A program made the position numbers and the translations under genes. The notes below the pieces were generated by a model. That model saw only the letters and a program-made list of their open reading frames with translations. It ran no database searches and was not told where the DNA came from. A DNA stretch of 64,000 bases from Nannocystis pusilla (GTDB lineage Bacteria > Myxococcota_A > Polyangia > Nannocystales > Nannocystaceae). Shown here in pieces: positions 52,222-60,996 of the stretch; position 1 is the stretch's first letter; the number at the start of each line of letters is the position of its first letter. Where the stretch lies: contig NZ_JAIRAU010000008.1 in assembly GCF_020073745.1 (NCBI RefSeq), forward strand, positions 62,001 to 126,000, read 5' to 3'.

Positions 52222-52785
52222 GCATTGCCGGGCAATTGAGCCCCGTCCCCGGCTGCCAACACCCTCCGGCAGCGCTCCAGGCCGTTCGGCGCCCGAATGC
52301 GCTTCAAGGGCGGCAACAGCACAGCTCGCGGCAGATCTCCGGCAGAAGCTCGTGGCAAGCGGCTGGCGAGCCCCTGACGCACCGGGGAGATGGCAAACGA
52401 CTGCATTGCCGGGCAATTGAGCCAGTCTCCGGCTGCCAGCATCCTCCGGCGGCGCTCCAGGCCGTTCGGGCGCTCGGATGCACCTCAAGGGGCGGCAAGA
52501 GCACGGCTCGCGGCGGATCTCGGGTTGAAGCCTCGTGGCAAGCGGCTGGCGGGCGGCCGGCGCACCGGGGGATGGCAAACAACGGCATTGCCGGGCAAGA
52601 AAGCCGCCGCCCCGTGTCAAGCGCTCTCTGCGCTCGCCCTCTGTGTCGTTCTCCGGGCTCCGCCCCGCGCGGCGCGGCAAGACAACCCGCTGCCGCGAGA
52701 CGGCCTCCAGAACTCGCGCTTTGCGACCCACAGAATGGCCAGGGCCATGCTTGCGGCCCGGCAGACGGCGGCATTGCCGGGCATT
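52222..52785. repeat. Tandem repeats with a period of about 182 bp
   Basis: The 12-mer GCATTGCCGGGC recurs at 52222, 52403, 52585 and 52771 (spacings 181, 182 and 186). The first two full units are closely similar throughout (shared blocks CGGCTGCCA, GCGCTCCAGGCCGTTCGG, GCTCGCGGC, GTGGCAAGCGGCTGGCG, GATGGCAAAC). The third and fourth agree only near the 12-mer. IS66 copy 2 lies about 90 bp after the last unit. The repeats carry no gene. Confidence 0.8.
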
Positions 52786-52924
52786 TGCTCGAGGGCCCGG
52801 AGCTCAGCGCTTCGCAGCGACCTGTGAAGGCGCCTCGGCTGCCGACGGCTCTCTGTCGGCCGGCAGATCCCGAAGTTCGTATGCGTCCGATTGACTGCGT
52901 CTCGCTCTACGCGGGGCGGGTCGG

Positions 52925-54625
52925 CTACACCGGGAGCGGATGCTCGCCGAGCGCGATACGGCGGAAGACGTTGGCGGCGAGCCGCTGCTGAGCCTCTGGC
53001 TTCTGGAGCGTCTCGCGCCAGGAGACGGGGGCGAGCTCGAGGACGCGGGAGCGCGGCCAGGAGGGCAGCAGGCAGAGGAGGTCGCGGAGGTAGCTGAGGG
53101 GCTCGATGGCGTGCATCTGGCAGCTTGCGAGCAGGGACACGAAGACGGTGTTGGCGCGCGCGCCGTCGTCGCTGCCGACGAAGAGCCAGTTTTTGCGGCC
53201 GACGGCCTCGCGCCGGAGCGCGCGCTCGGAGATGTTGTTGTCGAGGGGCAGGCGGCCGTCGTCGAGGAAACGGCGCAGGGCCGCCCGCTGGTTGCGAGCG
53301 TAGGTCAGCGCGGCGGCCAGCGGCGAGCCGTCCAGGGCGGCCTCGGCCTGCGTGTCGCACCATGCGAAGAAGGCGTCGACGATCGGCGCCGAGACCTTCC
53401 GGCGCACCGACTCGCGCTTCTTGCGAGCCTCGTCGGCGAGCTTCTCCTCGACCTTGAAGAGCTTGCGGATCAGCCCGAGCGCGTGCCTCGCCAGCTCCGG
53501 CTCGGTGCCCAGCGTCTTGTAGAAATAGCGCCGACAGTGGGACCAGCACGCGACTTCGACGACGCTGCCACGGGCGTAGAGGTGATCGTAGACCGAGTGC
53601 GCGTCGGCGACGAGGTAGCCCTCGTAGCCCGCGAGCAGGCGATCGACGGCCTCGCTGTCGTGCTTGTGCGAGAATCGATACAGCACGTGCCGGCCGGGTG
53701 CTATCAGCACCCAGAAGTGAGCTCGCTGGCACTGCTCGGACGCCTGCACGAGCACCCCCGTCGCGTCGACGCAGAGGTAGGGCGACCGGAAGGCGTCGGC
53801 CAGCATCGCCTCGACCAGCGGTTCGACGAGGTCGGCGAGCTGTTGATGCCAGCTGCAGATCGTCTGGCGCGAGAGCACGAGACCCTCGCGGGCGTAGATC
53901 GCCTCCTGGCGGTTGCTCGGCATGTGGTCCTGCCAGCGCTGGACGATCGTGTGCGCCAGGAGGCCGGGGCCGGCCAGGCCGCGCTCGATCGGCCGCTCCG
54001 GCGGCGGCGCGATCACCACGGTCGGGCTCGCGGCTGTCTCTTGGGCCAGCTGCTCTGCGATCGTCTCCGCCGGATCGTCCTTGCGGGCAAACTTCGGCCG
54101 GACGATTCGCGCGACCACCAGCGAGGCCGGACGACGCTCGACCACCTCGCTGACGACCTCGCCGATCCGCCGGAAGCTCGACAGGCCCTCCTGCAGCACC
54201 TCCGGCGGCAGGACCTCGATCTCGACCCGGGGCAGCGCCTCCGGCAGCTTGCGCCGCCCGCGACGGGGCCGCCGCGGTGCACACGTGTCACGCGGTCCGG
54301 TGTCACCGTCACCGTCGCCGGCGCCGTCGTCCTCGTCGAGCGCGTCGCTCAGCGCGTCGTCCAGACCGTCGTCCTCGGCGACCGCCTCGGCTTCGTCCGG
54401 GCTCAGCAGCATGCCGAGCAGCTGCATCGACAGCTGCGCCTCATCGCCACCGCGGTCACGCTCCGCCTTCTGTCCGACGACGATGCCTCGCTCGAGCAGC
54501 CGGCAGCGCTCCAGGAGCTGCATGTAGAGCGCCCGGTACCGCTCTCGGTCCGAGGTCGCATTCGCAAGCGCCTCGCGCAGCGCGTGGAGCTCTCCTCGGA
54601 GTTGCTCGGCCTCGGCCTCGGTCAC
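52925..54625 (-). CDS. tnpC: IS66 transposase TnpC (copy 2)
   Basis: 566 aa, as in copy 1 except Gly for Asp in YDHLYARGSVVEVACWSH. All catalytic blocks are present (YLCVDATGVLV, YLVADAHSVY, NNISERALR). The variant residue lies close to the second catalytic Asp, so the two copies might differ in activity. Confidence 0.95.
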   Translation of the reverse strand: MTEAEAEQLRGELHALREALANATSDRERYRALYMQLLERCRLLERGIVVGQKAERDRGGDEAQLSMQLLGMLLSPDEAEAVAEDDGLDDALSDALDEDDGAGDGDGDTGPRDTCAPRRPRRGRRKLPEALPRVEIEVLPPEVLQEGLSSFRRIGEVVSEVVERRPASLVVARIVRPKFARKDDPAETIAEQLAQETAASPTVVIAPPPERPIERGLAGPGLLAHTIVQRWQDHMPSNRQEAIYAREGLVLSRQTICSWHQQLADLVEPLVEAMLADAFRSPYLCVDATGVLVQASEQCQRAHFWVLIAPGRHVLYRFSHKHDSEAVDRLLAGYEGYLVADAHSVYDHLYARGSVVEVACWSHCRRYFYKTLGTEPELARHALGLIRKLFKVEEKLADEARKKRESVRRKVSAPIVDAFFAWCDTQAEAALDGSPLAAALTYARNQRAALRRFLDDGRLPLDNNISERALRREAVGRKNWLFVGSDDGARANTVFVSLLASCQMHAIEPLSYLRDLLCLLPSWPRSRVLELAPVSWRETLQKPEAQQRLAANVFRRIALGEHPLPV

Positions 54626-54655
54626 GCGCTCGTTGTACGGATCCGCGCGTCCACG

Positions 54656-54988
54656 TCAAGAGCGTTTTCGCACCGCCTCTCGCGGGACGCCCCGGAGCAG
54701 CGCGGCGAGGCTGCGTTGGTCGATCTCGATCGCCCGCTGCGACGCGTCGGTGGCTCTCGGCGCCTGCGTCGTCGCGCGATGCAGCCGCTTGTACAGCAGC
54801 GCGTAGCCGGTCTGGTCCCACCACAAGAGCTTGAGCCGATCACCGCGCCGGCTGACGAAGACGAAGAATGCACCGTTCCGCGGATCGCCGCCCATCTCTG
54901 CACGGACCGTCAGCGCCAGCCGATCGAAGCCACGCCGCATGTCCTGCGGCTCCGGGCATACGAAGACCCGCACGTTTGAGGGGATCAT
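54656..54988 (-). CDS. tnpB: IS66 accessory protein TnpB (copy 2)
   Basis: 110 aa with the same sequence as copy 1, including PQDMRRGFDRLALTV and RRGDRLKLLWWD. Overlaps the tnpA stop by 4 bp. Confidence 0.92.
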   Translation of the reverse strand: MIPSNVRVFVCPEPQDMRRGFDRLALTVRAEMGGDPRNGAFFVFVSRRGDRLKLLWWDQTGYALLYKRLHRATTQAPRATDASQRAIEIDQRSLAALLRGVPREAVRKRS

Positions 54989-55326
54989 CGACGACCTCCG
55001 ATCGCGCTCAGCAATCGTACGAGCATCTCAGCGTCGACCTCGCCGCGGACCCGGACCAGCGCTCCGCCGAGCTCGACCTCGATGACTCCGACCTCTTTCG
55101 CCAGCGCAGCCGCGACCTGCTCCGTCACGTCGACGAGATCAGCGGCCGGCGCGCGAGTCTTCGTCGATGCGGTTGCCGCTGTCCGCCGTCGCAGCTTCCA
55201 CCGCCAGCCTGCGAGCGTATGCGGGTTGACGCCGATCTTCGCCGCGTACTCCTTGCACGTCAGGCCGCTCCGGGCCCATGCCTCGACCCGCTCCCGCCAT
55301 ACGGAGCTCGTCTCGAGCGCCTTCAC
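54985..55326 (-). CDS. tnpA: IS66 accessory protein TnpA (copy 2)
   Basis: 113 aa with the same sequence as copy 1; HTH in GLTCKEYAAKIGVNPHTLAG. The GTG start overlaps the end of the small upstream gene. Confidence 0.9.
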   Translation of the reverse strand: MKALETSSVWRERVEAWARSGLTCKEYAAKIGVNPHTLAGWRWKLRRRTAATASTKTRAPAADLVDVTEQVAAALAKEVGVIEVELGGALVRVRGEVDAEMLVRLLSAIGGRR

Positions 55327-55529
55327 CCATCACCTCGCTCCCGGATCCGCTTTACGATGTCCTTCGCCGTCGCAATCCGAAAGTCCAGTCGGATCCCACC
55401 CGCCACGGGGTGCTCCTCCCACACCATGTTGGGGGGCAGCAGCAACGAGAAGCTTCCTCGAGGCGGTGTTCTGGGCTGCACCACGACCGCGCCGCGCGTG
55501 TCCGAGTCGTCGTTCTTCTTCGAGGTCAT
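55323..55529 (-). CDS. IS66-borne small protein of unknown function (copy 2)
   Basis: 68 aa, unchanged from the copy at 12038-12244, with the same GGAGGATCG ribosome-binding site. Its retention in a second, separately inserted copy supports a real gene of the element. Confidence 0.6.
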   Translation of the reverse strand: MTSKKNDDSDTRGAVVVQPRTPPRGSFSLLLPPNMVWEEHPVAGGIRLDFRIATAKDIVKRIRERGDG

Positions 55530-55605
55530 CGATCCTCCGCGAGCCCTTGTAGAGCCTCGGCGGAGGCCGGTCACGACGCACTACGTCGGACGGATACCGA
55601 AGTTC

Positions 55606-56038
55606 CAGAGGATAATCCATGCAGGAGCGGCATAGACTGCCCTTACGGCTCGGCTCGTGAAGAGCGCTCGCGGCAGTGGCCGGCAGCTTGGGGCAGAACC
55701 GGGTCGCGACGCGGCAAACCGGGATTAGCGCCCACCATGCGAGCAGCGGTCGACGCGAATGCAGCTCCCAGCGGCAACACACGGCAAAGCGCTATGGATA
55801 ATCTGAATCGGGCTAACCGGCCCTGCAGCGGGGCCGAGGCGCTGCGTATCCTCCGAGGATTGGCTAGAAACTCGGCAATGCCGGCGATTCGTGGGTGCTA
55901 TGACTAGTAGAGCGATATGCGTGCAGCGCTGTAGAGGATCACGGCACTCGCCCACCGCTGAATGCTCATAGTTGCGCCATCGGCCTCCCTCCGGACTTCC
56001 GTAGCTCGGACTGGTGCCCGGCCGCGTTCACTGGTACG
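55606..56038. other. Intergenic stretch before the 56-64 kb operon
   Basis: No supportable gene. It should contain the promoter of the following operon. GC is slightly lower than the operon itself. No clear -35/-10 pair was identified. Confidence 0.45.
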
Positions 56039-56698
56039 ATGAAGGTGATGGGTTCCAAGGTTCACAACATCATGGTCACAGCGAATGCCAAGGTCCTCGA
56101 GCAACTCGACGGCGTTCCCGCCGGGCGGCTCAAAGAGCTGCTCGTCGAACTCCGCGAGCGGCATGGTCCGGACGCCACGCTGCTCGTGGACGGGAAGGAC
56201 GTCTCGGCGGCGCTCGTCCCCACCAAGCCGAAGCCCGACCGCGAAGCGCCGCCCCGGCCGAAGCGGGCCCGTGAGGTGACGGTGCGGCAGTCCCCGCTCT
56301 CCAAGGGCGAGGCGGCGCCACGGGGAAAGGAGTGGGAGGGCGTCGAGCTGGCCCACCACATGCTGTGGGAGAGCTACGAGCGGGCCGCGTTTATTCAGTC
56401 CTACATGCTCGAGCAGATGACGAGCAACGCCCTCGAGATGAATCGCAAGTTCTGCGATCAGGTCCAGGAGCACCAGGACCGCTTCCAGGCGGCCATGCAG
56501 AAGCTCGACGTGATGAGCTGGGAGCACAAGATGATCGAGCACGAGACCGCCGGCCGTCGCCTCTCTGCGCACTTCCGGCGGATGGCGGCCGACGAGCGGA
56601 AGGAGGACGATAGCCCGCTCGACTGGCTCGAGGGCGTCGCCCGCGGCCTCGGCCGCGCCTTCGCGGCCTTCGGGGACGGGTCGGACGATACCAACTGA
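56039..56698 (+). CDS. Operon protein 1: coiled-coil hypothetical (219 aa)
   Basis: ATG 56039 is the longest start; the fold seems to begin around MVTANAKVLEQLDGVPAGRL. A Pro/Lys-rich linker (PTKPKPDREAPPRPKRAREV) joins it to a long helical region rich in Met, Gln and Glu (SYMLEQMTSNALEMNRKFCD; QVQEHQDRFQAAMQKLDVMS). The C-terminus is a short amphipathic helix (LDWLEGVARGLGRAFAAFG). No family recognised. First gene of a plus-strand run with short gaps to the right edge. Confidence 0.7.
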   Translation: MKVMGSKVHNIMVTANAKVLEQLDGVPAGRLKELLVELRERHGPDATLLVDGKDVSAALVPTKPKPDREAPPRPKRAREVTVRQSPLSKGEAAPRGKEWEGVELAHHMLWESYERAAFIQSYMLEQMTSNALEMNRKFCDQVQEHQDRFQAAMQKLDVMSWEHKMIEHETAGRRLSAHFRRMAADERKEDDSPLDWLEGVARGLGRAFAAFGDGSDDTN

Positions 56699-56710
56699 AA
56701 GGAGTGAGAT

Positions 56711-57220
56711 ATGGCAGACAATCCCAACACAGGGTCGGCAGGTTCCCCCGGGGACTTCATGAACGGGGTCCGCACGGCGGTACGCTCTGAGATGGAGCAG
56801 GAGTACACCAAGCGTCTCGCCGATGCGCGGAAGCAGATCCGCGTCGAGCAGGACGAGGCCGACGCGGCACGGATCTGCGCCGTCCGGGAGACCATGGGCG
56901 TGCGGATGGGCGAGTACCGGCGCGGGAAGATCTCGCACCTCCTCGGGATCGGCGCCGCGGCCGTGGTCAGTTTCGGTGTCGGCTACGCCGCCCAGCGCAG
57001 CGCCGATGTGCGGATCAAGGGCGTCCCGGCGCTGGCGATCGCGGGGCTTCCCGGCGTGGCGCTCGGCGTGGCGTTCGACGAGAGCCTGGCATTCCGCGCG
57101 TCGCTGGTCGTCGGCGGCGCGATGTTCTCGGTGGGCACCGCGGCCTACGCGCTCGCGCACCCTGAGCCGCCAGCGCCCGCCATCACCCCAGCCCCCCCGA
57201 TCGACGGAGCGATCGTATGA
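56711..57220 (+). CDS. Operon protein 2: small multi-TM membrane protein (169 aa)
   Basis: AAAGGAG precedes ATG 56711. A charged N-terminal helix (MEQEYTKRLADARKQIRVEQ) leads to three hydrophobic stretches (HLLGIGAAAVVSFGVGYAAQ; VPALAIAGLPGVALGVAF; SLVVGGAMFSVGTAAYALA) and a Pro-rich tail. A small integral membrane protein of this form is common in membrane-containing virions and in holin-like or scaffold roles, but no homologue is recognised. Confidence 0.7.
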   Translation: MADNPNTGSAGSPGDFMNGVRTAVRSEMEQEYTKRLADARKQIRVEQDEADAARICAVRETMGVRMGEYRRGKISHLLGIGAAAVVSFGVGYAAQRSADVRIKGVPALAIAGLPGVALGVAFDESLAFRASLVVGGAMFSVGTAAYALAHPEPPAPAITPAPPIDGAIV

Positions 57221-57513
57221 ACACGGTCGTCGCTCGTGTCCTCCGCGTGCTGACGGGCCAATCTCCGATCGCCCTGGTCCACGCGATCGACGAGCTCGGG
57301 CATGAGCACAAGCTCGAGCTGCCGGCTGCCACCGTGCGCGGCGTGACGACCGGGCACTTGCTCGTGCTGCAGTGGTCGCTCCACGCGCCCCCCGGCCTCG
57401 TGGGACCCACCGCCGACACGACGCCCGCCGAAGTCGCGCCGCGAGCGGAGACGGGCAACACCACGTCCGCGTCGCAGCTCGAGGCGTTGCTCGGCTTGAG
57501 TCGCGGTACCTGA
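57217..57513 (+). CDS. Operon protein 3: small protein (98 aa)
   Basis: The ATG overlaps the previous stop (ATGA at 57217), so it is translationally coupled. The first 55 residues are a likely small beta domain (VLRVLTGQSPIALVHAIDEL; HLLVLQWSLHAPPGLVG). The rest is a Thr/Ala/Glu-rich linker and a short helix (SASQLEALLGLSRGT). Function unknown. Confidence 0.6.
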   Translation: MNTVVARVLRVLTGQSPIALVHAIDELGHEHKLELPAATVRGVTTGHLLVLQWSLHAPPGLVGPTADTTPAEVAPRAETGNTTSASQLEALLGLSRGT

Positions 57514-57543
57514 CGTCCTTCGGGACGAGCCGGCTCTGCCGGC
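57514..57543 (+). promoter_or_regulatory. Two tandem hairpins inside the operon
   Basis: CGTCC-TTCG-GGACG (57514-57527) followed by GCCGGC-TCT-GCCGGC (57529-57543), directly after the stop of operon gene 3 and before a 60-bp leader to gene 4. The UUCG tetraloop is very stable. They may slow transcription or protect an RNA end, making gene 4 expressed at a different level. Confidence 0.45.
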
Positions 57544-57604
57544 AGTGTCAACATCGAATCGTTGCGAACAGCCGGGCCCATCAGGGCCCAGATTGAGGTG
57601 ATGC

Positions 57605-58405
57605 ATGTCCGAAGGTCTGGTGAAGTACGAAGGTGCGGAGTATCCGATCGATACTCCCGAGAACTTCCAGAAGATGCTCCGCATCCTCCGGTGCCATCCC
57701 GAACGGTGGGCCGAGATGCTCGGCTGCCCCGACAAGGTCAATACGATGACGCGGAGGGTGGAGGAGCGGTGCAAGACCCTCGAGGGGCAGTGCGAGATGC
57801 TTATGCGTTTGATGAAGAGGGCCTGCTGCAGCGCGAACATCAACTTCTCGCAGATCACGATCGACGAGTATTCGGATGATTCGCAGGTGAACCTCGATCA
57901 GCCGGTCAAGAGCCTCGGCGGCGATTACGTCGACGACTTCCCCGTGGCGCCGGCCCACGTGATCCGCCTCCAGCATTCGAGCCGCCCCGGCTGGACGCCG
58001 ACGCAGATCCGCATCGACATGAACCTCGCCGGCGGCGCGAACAACTACCTGGATTTCTACATCTCGTTCTACCTGGGGCCGGGCGACGGAGCCGCCGGGG
58101 AGCTCGGCAAGAAGATCGGCCCCACGTATCGCGGCAACCAGTTCCTGAACAAGGACGGGGGGCAGATCATCGTGCCCTTTCCGAAGTACAAGGGCGCGCC
58201 GATCGACGTCGGCAGCCTCGAGCGGCTGATCGTCGAGATCAGCAACCGGAGCGGCGGCGGCACCAACCTCGAGTCGGCGCAGGTCGTGATCCTCTACGAC
58301 AACAACAAGTTCTTCGAGATGTGCCGGGTCGACATCTGCAAGCCCGATTGCGGCGGGGCGTGCGGCGGGGGCGGCGGCGGGAGCAGCAGCTCGATCCCGC
58401 AGTGA
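57605..58405 (+). CDS. Operon protein 4: beta-rich protein with Cys/Gly tail (266 aa)
   Basis: GAGGTG precedes ATG 57605. The helical N-terminus has Cys spaced through it (RILRCHPERWAEMLGCPDKV; CKTLEGQCEMLMRLMKRACC). The central 140 residues are strongly strand-forming (APAHVIRLQHSSRPGWTPTQ; YLDFYISFYLGPGDGAAGEL; GSLERLIVEISNRSGG). The tail CRVDICKPDCGGACGGGGG is a Cys/Gly-rich end. The all-beta core of this size could be a jelly-roll or other structural fold; a capsid or fibre protein is one possibility. No homologue recognised. Confidence 0.7.
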   Translation: MSEGLVKYEGAEYPIDTPENFQKMLRILRCHPERWAEMLGCPDKVNTMTRRVEERCKTLEGQCEMLMRLMKRACCSANINFSQITIDEYSDDSQVNLDQPVKSLGGDYVDDFPVAPAHVIRLQHSSRPGWTPTQIRIDMNLAGGANNYLDFYISFYLGPGDGAAGELGKKIGPTYRGNQFLNKDGGQIIVPFPKYKGAPIDVGSLERLIVEISNRSGGGTNLESAQVVILYDNNKFFEMCRVDICKPDCGGACGGGGGGSSSSIPQ

Positions 58406-58460
58406 CGCGATAGAGCGCATCACCCACGATTTCCGCCGTTGAGGCGAGAGAGCACCAAAC

Positions 58461-59312
58461 ATGTCCGAACCGATCCTCATCCGACTCAACTCCGATACCG
58501 ACTTCGACGGCGCGACCCAGGTCGCGCTCCGTCGAAGCGACCTCACCAACGATGCCCCGCGCCACTACACCGGACGCGTCGCCGGCGCCGGCGTCGTCAT
58601 GCCCGACTTCTTCGACCTCTTCTCGCCCGAGGCCGTGAAGATGGTCGGCGTCGCCTCGAGCCACAACAACCCGCACTCGGTTCTCCGGGTGATCGACGAG
58701 GGCGGGCGGACCCGGGAGCAGGTCTCGCTCACGACCGGATTCCAGTACGTGCTCCTGCACGCCCGCGACCGGCTGGCGCTCCACACGCGGAATGGCGGCC
58801 CTACCGTCGTCGAGCTGAGCATCAACGAGGCGTCCGAGGCCGAGCACTTCCGCTGGGCGGTGAGCCGCTCGCCCGGGCTGTCGCCCACCCGCCTCCGGAT
58901 CGTCCGCCGCAGCGCCTTCGTGCCCACCTTCACCGGCGCGCCCTGGATGCCGAGCTTCGCCTGGGACGACGGCGCGGGCCTCCTGTCCGTCGCCGACGAC
59001 GTCGGCACCGGCCCGATCCCGCTCTCCGCGATCTGCCCGTTCCCGAGGCACTTCGGCGCCTTCCTCTCCGTGCGCTTCGCGGGCAGCGCGAACGACGGTA
59101 GGGTCTATGTCGTCGACGCGTTGACGCGCTCGCACTCCGCGCCTGTCGTCGTGCTCCCCGACGTCACGTGGTCGCGCGTCCAGTACGTCAGCCACGACGA
59201 CCACATCGTCCTCGAGGCGACGGCTTCGGCCTCGGTGCTGCTCTGCGACATCGAGCTCGTGCGCGTGGCGCCCGGCGATCGCCTGCGCGGCCGCTACGCG
59301 CACGAGCTGTAG
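58461..59312 (+). CDS. Operon protein 5: beta-rich protein (283 aa)
   Basis: Starts MSEPILIRLNSDTDFDGATQ, and shares the MSE start and beta-rich build with the previous gene. Strands alternate throughout (VALRRSDLTNDAPRHYTGRV; QYVLLHARDRLALHTRNGG; VQYVSHDDHIVLEATASASV). It has no signal peptide or TM segment and only two Cys. A second structural beta protein encoded beside the first would fit a paired structural subunit, but this is inference. Confidence 0.7.
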   Translation: MSEPILIRLNSDTDFDGATQVALRRSDLTNDAPRHYTGRVAGAGVVMPDFFDLFSPEAVKMVGVASSHNNPHSVLRVIDEGGRTREQVSLTTGFQYVLLHARDRLALHTRNGGPTVVELSINEASEAEHFRWAVSRSPGLSPTRLRIVRRSAFVPTFTGAPWMPSFAWDDGAGLLSVADDVGTGPIPLSAICPFPRHFGAFLSVRFAGSANDGRVYVVDALTRSHSAPVVVLPDVTWSRVQYVSHDDHIVLEATASASVLLCDIELVRVAPGDRLRGRYAHEL

Positions 59313-59330
59313 ACCGAGGGGACCCCGCCC

Positions 59331-60002
59331 ATGCTCATCGATCGTCACCGTACCGCCGCGCTGATCCAGCTCTCCGAGGTCGCCACTGCGCCGGCCGAGG
59401 TCAGGACCGCCAAGAAGGAGGCGCTGGAGGCGCTTATCGTCGCGCTCTTCCAAGCGGCGACGCCGGAGGCGCGGGCGACGTTCCTCGCTCGGGTGGCGCT
59501 GGTCCCTGCGGAGGCCCGCCCCTGGGCCTATGTCCGTCCCAGCCAGGATGGACTCGCTATCGGGCCCCAGGTCCCTCCTGCCCTGGCGCTCCTCCTCGGC
59601 CAGCACGACGATGATCCCGACTCGAGCGAGGACGGAAACCGACTCCCGTATCGCACCGCCACGGAAGGCGCGTCATGGCTCCCTCTCTACTCCGCGTTCG
59701 ATCGCTGGGATACGGCCACCATCTCACAATACATCGGGCCGGTCGGATGGATGCTGCCGCCGGAGAGCCTCAAGATCACACGCGACGCCCAGGCCGTCGA
59801 ATTCGTCCCTGATCCGCAGCCCAGCCCTGTCATTACGCGCTCAGAAGCCGCGCCGCCGGCGGCTGAGAAGGCGGCCACACCTGGACCTGTGGGACCTTCG
59901 CCTGGACCCGTGAATTCTGGCGCGAGCACAATGATCGTCCTCGGGCTCGTCGCCGGCGTGACGCTGGGCGGGCCGACTCTCTACTACGCATTCAAGCGCT
60001 GA
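59331..60002 (+). CDS. Operon protein 6: tail-anchored protein (223 aa)
   Basis: GAGGGGA precedes ATG 59331. Helical N-terminal part (KKEALEALIVALFQAATPEA), then a mixed middle and a Pro/Ala-rich linker, and one C-terminal TM helix (TMIVLGLVAGVTLGGPTLYY) ending AFKR. Such C-terminal anchors with short basic ends place the protein on the cytoplasmic or internal side of a membrane. No domain recognised. Confidence 0.68.
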   Translation: MLIDRHRTAALIQLSEVATAPAEVRTAKKEALEALIVALFQAATPEARATFLARVALVPAEARPWAYVRPSQDGLAIGPQVPPALALLLGQHDDDPDSSEDGNRLPYRTATEGASWLPLYSAFDRWDTATISQYIGPVGWMLPPESLKITRDAQAVEFVPDPQPSPVITRSEAAPPAAEKAATPGPVGPSPGPVNSGASTMIVLGLVAGVTLGGPTLYYAFKR

Positions 60003-60018
60003 CCCATTCGGAGTTCCT

Positions 60019-60996
60019 ATGCGCAAGCCCATCATCATCGCAGGTTCCGCTCTCGCCGCCGCCGGACTCACCTACGCGGGAATCGCATACTTCCGCCGGA
60101 GTCAGGCGTCGCTGCCAGGCTCGGGAGTCCCGTCTCCGCCGGCCCCAACTCCGCCAGCCTCACCGCCAGTTGCGCCTCCGGTCGCGCCTCCCAACGGCAA
60201 TCCTGGCGTGGCCCCGCCAGTGGCCCCGCCGGTGGCCCCGACGCCGGCCTCCACCGCCCCCCTCGGTTGGGACAACGTCCTGCCGCTTCCCACGGCCGCG
60301 GACGTGAAGGGCGACCTCATGCGCAATTGGGGCAAGACGCCCCAGGAGCTCCGCCCGCTGCTCCTGCTCGCGGAGGAGGTCAGCGGGATCGTCGGTGCGG
60401 GCCGAATCCTCTCCATCGTCGCCTACCGCGAATCGGGCGGCTGGATCCCGACCGCGCACAACGGAGACGACCCCGCCAAGGAAGCCGCCGAGCGCGACGC
60501 CTCGCTACGCGCCTACAACAACAGCAAGGACCGGAACAAGAGCACGCCCCTCGTGTACGCGCAGGCGGCCGCGAACTTCGGATCCGGCGGGCTCTACGGC
60601 GCGCTCGCCCCCTACTTCCTGTGGACCGGCGTCCAGGAGATGAAGGACAAGGCGCCGCTCCTGGGCTCGGATCCCCGCATTATGTTCCTGCCACGAGTCG
60701 CCACCTTCGGCGCGATCGTTTACTTGCAGCGGCTCCTCGACAACTACACGATCGCCGATCACTACGACATCAAGGCCGGCTGGGCCAGTCCGTCGCTCTT
60801 GGTCGGGACGGCACGCGGCAACGCGACGTATAAGGCCGTCCGGCAGCGGTTCGCCGAGGACGTCGCTGCCGTGGGGATCGATCTGAACGACACGACGACG
60901 ATCCCTGCGCAGCTCAGCGCCGCGAAGTGGCCGGGCGTCGCCACGGTGTTCCAGAAGATCGTCGGCACCCTTCCGACGCCGAGGAAATCGCCATGA
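60019..60996 (+). CDS. Operon protein 7: membrane-anchored lysozyme-like / lytic-transglycosylase-like protein (325 aa)
   Basis: An N-terminal TM helix (PIIIAGSALAAAGLTYAGIA) and a Pro/Ala linker with repeated VAPPVAPP reach out to a globular domain from about 95. The candidate catalytic Glu138 is in ILSIVAYRESGGWIPTAHNG, the spacing used by lytic transglycosylases and lysozyme-fold enzymes. Later blocks (YAQAAANFGSGGLYGALAPY; LPRVATFGAIVYLQRLLDNY) suit such a fold. Its likely job is local cutting of peptidoglycan during assembly, entry or exit. It overlaps the next gene by 4 bp. Confidence 0.68.
   Translation: MRKPIIIAGSALAAAGLTYAGIAYFRRSQASLPGSGVPSPPAPTPPASPPVAPPVAPPNGNPGVAPPVAPPVAPTPASTAPLGWDNVLPLPTAADVKGDLMRNWGKTPQELRPLLLLAEEVSGIVGAGRILSIVAYRESGGWIPTAHNGDDPAKEAAERDASLRAYNNSKDRNKSTPLVYAQAAANFGSGGLYGALAPYFLWTGVQEMKDKAPLLGSDPRIMFLPRVATFGAIVYLQRLLDNYTIADHYDIKAGWASPSLLVGTARGNATYKAVRQRFAEDVAAVGIDLNDTTTIPAQLSAAKWPGVATVFQKIVGTLPTPRKSP

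Larger units (their letters stand above)
52879..55597 (-). mobile_element. IS66-family insertion sequence, copy 2 (inverted)
   Basis: 2719 bp, the same length and ends as copy 1 but in the opposite orientation. It is flanked by a perfect 8-bp duplication, CGAAGTTC, at 52871-52878 and 55598-55605. The different duplication from copy 1 shows separate insertion. It differs from copy 1 at least at the TnpC residue after YDHLYAR. It landed in non-coding DNA beside the 182-bp repeats. Confidence 0.95.

Noticed and set aside
52222..52785. Possible CRISPR array
   Set aside because: Spacing of 182 bp and similarity through the whole unit do not fit short repeats with unique spacers, and no cas genes are present.
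11970..55597. A 43-kb composite transposon bounded by the IS66 copies
   Set aside because: Each copy has its own complete 8-bp duplication, so they inserted separately.
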